Assembly (NCBI GenBank): GCA_964541225.1
Contig: CAZIPN010000007.1
Span: forward strand, 1-64,000
From: CAZIPN01 sp964541225
GTDB lineage: Bacteria; Actinomycetota; Coriobacteriia; Anaerosomatales; JAAXUF01
Direction of reading: 5' to 3'
Length of the DNA stretch: 64,000 nucleotides
Part shown: positions 63,668 through 64,000 of the stretch, in pieces
Position numbering within the stretch: the stretch's first letter is position 1
Layout of the letters: each line of letters begins with the position of its first letter
Made by a program: the position numbers and the translations under genes
Notes under the pieces: generated by a model
Seen by the model: the letters and a program-made list of their open reading frames with translations, nothing else
What the model was told of the DNA's origin: nothing
The model's database searches: none

Positions 63668-64000
63668 TCAGTCCCTGGGCTCGTGATAGACGAGTTCGGT
63701 GACGCCGATGACGATGAGGTCTCCATCCTTGAGCCGCTGCCGAGGAACGCGCTGCCCGTTGACGATGGTGCCGTTGGTCGAGCCGAGGTCGCGGATAGCC
63801 CATCCCGTGCCTTCGCGCTCAAACGCCGCATGCTCGCGCGAAGCGTTCGCGTCAGACAGGCAGATGTCGCAGGTAGACAGCCTGCCGACGACCGAGCGAT
63901 CGCCTCTCAGCACCACGTCATGATCGACGCCGCGTACCGTCACGGTGGCGAGCGAGGCTGCAGGGGTGATCAGTTCGGTTGGGCTCGCAGCAGCGTCGAC
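63668..64000 (-). CDS. Partial FHA domain protein (C-terminal part, FhaA-like)
   Basis: The frame is open to the right edge, so the N-terminus lies outside the window; the GTG at 63943 is internal, not the start. The visible part is a C-terminal FHA domain: SVVGRLSTCDICLSDANASREHAAFEREGTGWAIRDLGSTNGTIVNG, with GR and SREH phosphothreonine-binding residues. In mycobacterial FhaA the N-terminal part is a DUF3662 domain. It precedes fhaB by 5 bases; together they head the kinase/cell-wall cluster. Confidence 0.85.
   Translation of the reverse strand, partial: VDAAASPTELITPAASLATVTVRGVDHDVVLRGDRSVVGRLSTCDICLSDANASREHAAFEREGTGWAIRDLGSTNGTIVNGQRVPRQRLKDGDLIVIGVTELVYHEPRD

Noticed and set aside
1..64000. 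CRISPR arrays, IS elements, rRNA genes
   Set aside because: None seen on either strand; the repeats found are coding modules or low-complexity linkers.

Overview
This is a high-GC scaffold, almost certainly a metagenome-assembled genome fragment because it carries four gaps of exactly 100 N. It comes from an actinobacterium. The strongest lineage marker is the right-edge cluster on the minus strand: FHA protein, FHA protein, PP2C phosphatase, RodA/FtsW, penicillin-binding protein, PASTA Ser/Thr kinase. This is the classic actinobacterial fhaA-fhaB-pstP-rodA-pbpA-pknB order. UPF0182, an NRMT-type Nramp transporter like that of Eggerthella, and a giant multihaem cytochrome fit the Coriobacteriia, perhaps the uncultured OPB41/Anaerosomatales group. 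That placement is inference.

Layout. 1-1546: truncated minus-strand gene, a paralogue of the 13907 gene. 1749-4915: CNNM/HlyC membrane protein, amidohydrolase, methyltransferase. 5180-12981: secreted RHS/YD-repeat protein with a C-terminal NlpC/P60-like domain, followed by a lipoprotein. 13074-17505: Maf, then a two-gene unit (HEAT-repeat protein and HD-GYP protein) sharing an N-terminal 'YP' domain with the 1-1546 protein. 17525-21701: UPF0182 protein, two small membrane proteins, and a stand-alone domain resembling the N-terminus of cyanophycin synthetase. 21830-24311: T-box leader, aminotransferase, Ddl. 24389-26965: YtxH, PRC-barrel, GNAT and YbaK proteins. 27082-29196: secreted GH88-like glycosidase with a discoidin domain. 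29316-33592 (minus): M-box riboswitch, MgtE-like protein, NRMT-like transporter, 5-FTHF cyclo-ligase. 33800-37940: small protein, HAD phosphatase, GNAT, RmuC, phosphoribosyltransferase. 37956-46754: envelope proteins with zinc-ribbon or GYF domains and Pro-rich linkers, including a membrane-tethered subtilisin, interrupted by a Fic protein and tRNA-Arg(CCU); then Lgt and a Crp/Fnr regulator. 47752-57182: one giant secreted protein, about 3091 residues once an assembly artefact is removed, with Ycf48/BNR-like repeats, FN3/Ig-like repeats and 11 CxxCH haem sites. 57399-64000: the kinase/cell-wall cluster, with RodA/FtsW and the PBP fused in one polypeptide.

Working together. The M-box should switch the MgtE/NRMT/FTHF-ligase operon off when Mg2+ is plentiful. 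The T-box should switch the aminotransferase-Ddl operon on when a cognate tRNA is uncharged. The right-edge cluster couples PASTA sensing of peptidoglycan to elongation or division synthesis. The giant cytochrome is a candidate for electron transfer outside the cell. An over-represented octamer, TTCTCGGC (about 38 copies on both strands), is nearly absent from the giant secreted-protein genes, which may mark them as acquired or independently evolving.
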